A stretch of 64,000 nucleotides of DNA from Ruminiclostridium papyrosolvens DSM 2782. GTDB taxonomy: Bacteria > Bacillota > Clostridia > Acetivibrionales > DSM-1351. The stretch is taken from NCBI RefSeq assembly GCF_029318685.1, contig NZ_CP119677.1:2163001-2227000 (forward strand). The letters run 5' to 3'. Shown here in pieces: positions 62,273-64,000 of the stretch (the first letter of the stretch is position 1; each line of letters starts with the position of its first letter). Position numbers and translations under genes: made by a program. The notes under the pieces were generated by a model. The model saw only the letters and a program-made list of their open reading frames with translations, did no database searches and was not told the DNA's origin.

Positions 62273-63700
62273 ATGAAAAACGTTTATGAAAGTCCTTTTA
62301 ATGCAAGATATGCAAGCAGTGAAATGCAGCAGATTTTTTCGCCGGATATGAAGTTTACTACCTGGAGAAAACTCTGGATTGCACTGGCAGAAGCAGAAAA
62401 GGAACTGGGATTGAATATAACCGATGTTCAAATTGAGCAAATGAAGAAGAATCAGGATAACATTAATTATGAAGTTGCCGAAAAGTATGAAAAAGAGTTC
62501 AGACATGATGTTATGTCTCATGTTCATGCTTTTGGTGAGCTTTGTCCCGACGCAAAGGCTATAATTCATCTTGGAGCAACCTCCTGTTATGTAGGAGATA
62601 ATACAGATATTATAGTAATGAATGAAGCATTGAAGCTTGTAAAAAATAAAATGTTAATTCTTATTAAGAAACTTTCTGACTTTGCGATGGAGTACAAGGA
62701 GCTTCCAACTTTGGGTTTTACTCACTATCAGCCGGCACAGCTGGTTACAGTAGGTAAAAGGGCTACTTTGTGGATTCAGGAACTTCTGATGGATATGGAA
62801 GATTTGGAGCATGTACTTGAAAACATGAAACTCCTTGGCTCAAAGGGTACAACCGGTACGCAGGCAAGTTTTTTGAATCTGTTTGACGGCGACCATGAAA
62901 AAGTTAAGAACCTTGAAAAATTAATTGCTGAAAAGATGGGTTTTAAAAATGTATTTGCCGTTTCTGGCCAGACTTATCCAAGAAAGCTTGACAGCAGAGT
63001 TCTTGGTGTATTAAGTGCAATTGCCCAAAGTGCTTACAAATTCAGTAATGATATGAGACTGTTGCAGAGTATGAAGGAAATAGAGGAACCTTTTGAGGAA
63101 AAACAGATAGGTTCGTCTGCAATGGCATACAAGCGTAATCCTATGAGATGCGAGAGAATTTCTTCCCTTGCAAGATATGTTATAGTTGATGCTTTAAATC
63201 CGGCTATTACAGCGTCTACACAGTGGTTTGAAAGAACACTGGATGATTCGGCTAATAAGAGAATTTCAGTACCCGAGGCTTTTCTTGCAATAGATGCTAT
63301 ACTTAACATATATATTAATGTAGCAAGCGGATTGGTTGTATATCCTAAAGTTATTACAAAACACGTTATGGATGAACTTCCTTTTATGGCTACTGAAAAC
63401 ATAATGATGGAAGCTGTTAAGCGTGGGGGAGACAGACAGGAACTTCATGAATTGATTAGAACTCATTCAATGGAGGCTGGCAAGCGTGTCAAAGTTGACG
63501 GTGAGAAAAACGATCTTATAGAAAGAATTGCCGGAGATGCACGTTTTGGAATGACCCTTGAAGAACTGAATTCTGTTTTGGAGCCAAAGAACTATATAGG
63601 AAGAAGTCCGGAGCAGGTTGTTGAATTTATAGCTAATGAAGTTACCCCGATACTGGGTACAGAACACTTAGCTGATATTCAGGTTGATTTGAAAGTTTAG
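62273..63700 (+). CDS. purB: Adenylosuccinate lyase
   Basis: 475 residues, fumarase superfamily, two steps in purine synthesis. LGATSCYVGDNTD, THYQPAQLVTVGKR and the signature GSSAMAYKRNPMRCERI. The full-length family pattern supports the call. Start ATG 62273 after GGGGGA. Confidence 0.96.
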   Translation: MKNVYESPFNARYASSEMQQIFSPDMKFTTWRKLWIALAEAEKELGLNITDVQIEQMKKNQDNINYEVAEKYEKEFRHDVMSHVHAFGELCPDAKAIIHLGATSCYVGDNTDIIVMNEALKLVKNKMLILIKKLSDFAMEYKELPTLGFTHYQPAQLVTVGKRATLWIQELLMDMEDLEHVLENMKLLGSKGTTGTQASFLNLFDGDHEKVKNLEKLIAEKMGFKNVFAVSGQTYPRKLDSRVLGVLSAIAQSAYKFSNDMRLLQSMKEIEEPFEEKQIGSSAMAYKRNPMRCERISSLARYVIVDALNPAITASTQWFERTLDDSANKRISVPEAFLAIDAILNIYINVASGLVVYPKVITKHVMDELPFMATENIMMEAVKRGGDRQELHELIRTHSMEAGKRVKVDGEKNDLIERIAGDARFGMTLEELNSVLEPKNYIGRSPEQVVEFIANEVTPILGTEHLADIQVDLKV

Positions 63701-63746
63701 GAATATTTATGTTGAAGTTTGGTATTATGTTGTTATAATTATAAAG

Positions 63747-63778
63747 ATAGGATGTCTATACATCATCCTATCTTTTAT
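63747..63778 (+). terminator. Terminator after purB
   Basis: gataggatg/catcctatc, T4 tail. Confidence 0.88.
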
Positions 63779-63798
63779 CATATTTTGGGAGTGATTCA

Positions 63799-64000
63799 AT
63801 GATAAATAAATTTAGCAGCATACCGCTATATCTGCAGTTAAAAGATTTAATAATTAAAAAAATAGAAGATAATGAATTCCCTGCAAATTCCCAAATACCT
63901 TCCGAACAGGATTTATGCCAGATGTATGACATAAGCAGGCCTACTGTGAGACAGGCTGTCAGTGAGCTGACTAACAGTGGTTATCTTTATAAGGAGAAAG
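63799..64000 (+). CDS. GntR family transcription regulator, N-terminal part (3' end outside window)
   Basis: 67 residues before the window ends. SSIPLYLQLKDLIIKKIEDNEF and PSEQDLCQMYDISRPTVRQAVSELTNSGYLYKEK (cited in parts) form the GntR winged helix-turn-helix. TGGGAGTG before ATG 63799. Ligand domain type cannot be seen. Confidence 0.88.
   Translation, partial: MINKFSSIPLYLQLKDLIIKKIEDNEFPANSQIPSEQDLCQMYDISRPTVRQAVSELTNSGYLYKEK

Noticed and set aside
1-64000. tRNA, rRNA or CRISPR array
   Set aside because: No cloverleaf, rRNA segment or regularly spaced repeat was noticed when reading through; a tool scan was not possible.

Overview
The window is AT-rich, Gram-positive, spore-former DNA. 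It has strong GGAGG ribosome-binding sites, TTG and GTG starts, spoVS, a class III (oxygen-sensitive) ribonucleotide reductase and classic clostridial operons. The gene content and order fit a cellulolytic clostridium of the Ruminiclostridium type (the C. cellulolyticum/C. papyrosolvens group). That species assignment is recognition, not a database result. I saw no rRNA, tRNA or CRISPR array.

Layout. 0-3 kb: the end of an ACT-domain protein, an Sfp-type phosphopantetheinyl transferase, a type II thioesterase and an SDR epimerase. 3.2-8 kb: cinA, murJ, recA (with a LexA box on its promoter) and recX. 8.1-10.1 kb: rimO-pgsA. 10.3-16.5 kb: a fatty-acid/phospholipid operon fapR-plsX-fabH-fabD-fabG-acpP-fabF, with a FapR-like operator over the fapR promoter. 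16.6-18.3 kb: rnc and a radical SAM gene. 18.4-24.9 kb: an accessory stretch between rnc and smc. It holds spoVS with a sigma-H-like promoter, a group II (class C-like) intron directly after the spoVS terminator, superoxide dismutase, a Met/Tyr-rich small protein, a nitroreductase-like protein, a ferredoxin-type aldo/keto reductase and an IS200 element. 25-32.4 kb: smc, ftsY and a UPF0182 membrane protein. 32.6-35.8 kb: a KimA-like potassium transporter, a ROK kinase and YdbC. 36-39.2 kb: nrdD-nrdG behind two NrdR-like boxes. 39.3-45 kb: an LTA-synthase-like sulfatase, type II pantothenate kinase with an OPT transporter, and a NYN/LOTUS protein. 45.1-48.8 kb: ylxM-ffh-rpsP-khpA-rimM-trmD. 48.9-51.9 kb: a sulfur-metabolism group (YezD-like peptide, a truncated NifB-like radical SAM protein, mccB, mccA). 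51.9-53.5 kb: a consensus promoter, a structured leader with a short peptide and two terminators, then a small basic protein and an RsgA-type GTPase. 53.6-59.3 kb: rplS, lepB, rbgA, rnhB, a YlqG/FliK-like protein, a YlqH/FlhB-like protein and yraN. 59.3-64 kb: dipeptidase, class I aminotransferase, purB (with PurBox-like sites) and the start of a GntR regulator.

Most of the window is ordinary housekeeping DNA. The parts most worth a second look are the leader and small ORF upstream of the RsgA paralogue (51958-52464), the NifB-like protein that ends after about 156 residues, and the group II intron whose 3' end supplies the last codons and stop of the sod gene. Several regulator boxes (LexA, FapR, NrdR, PurR, CymR-like, sigma-H) were read by eye and match textbook motifs.
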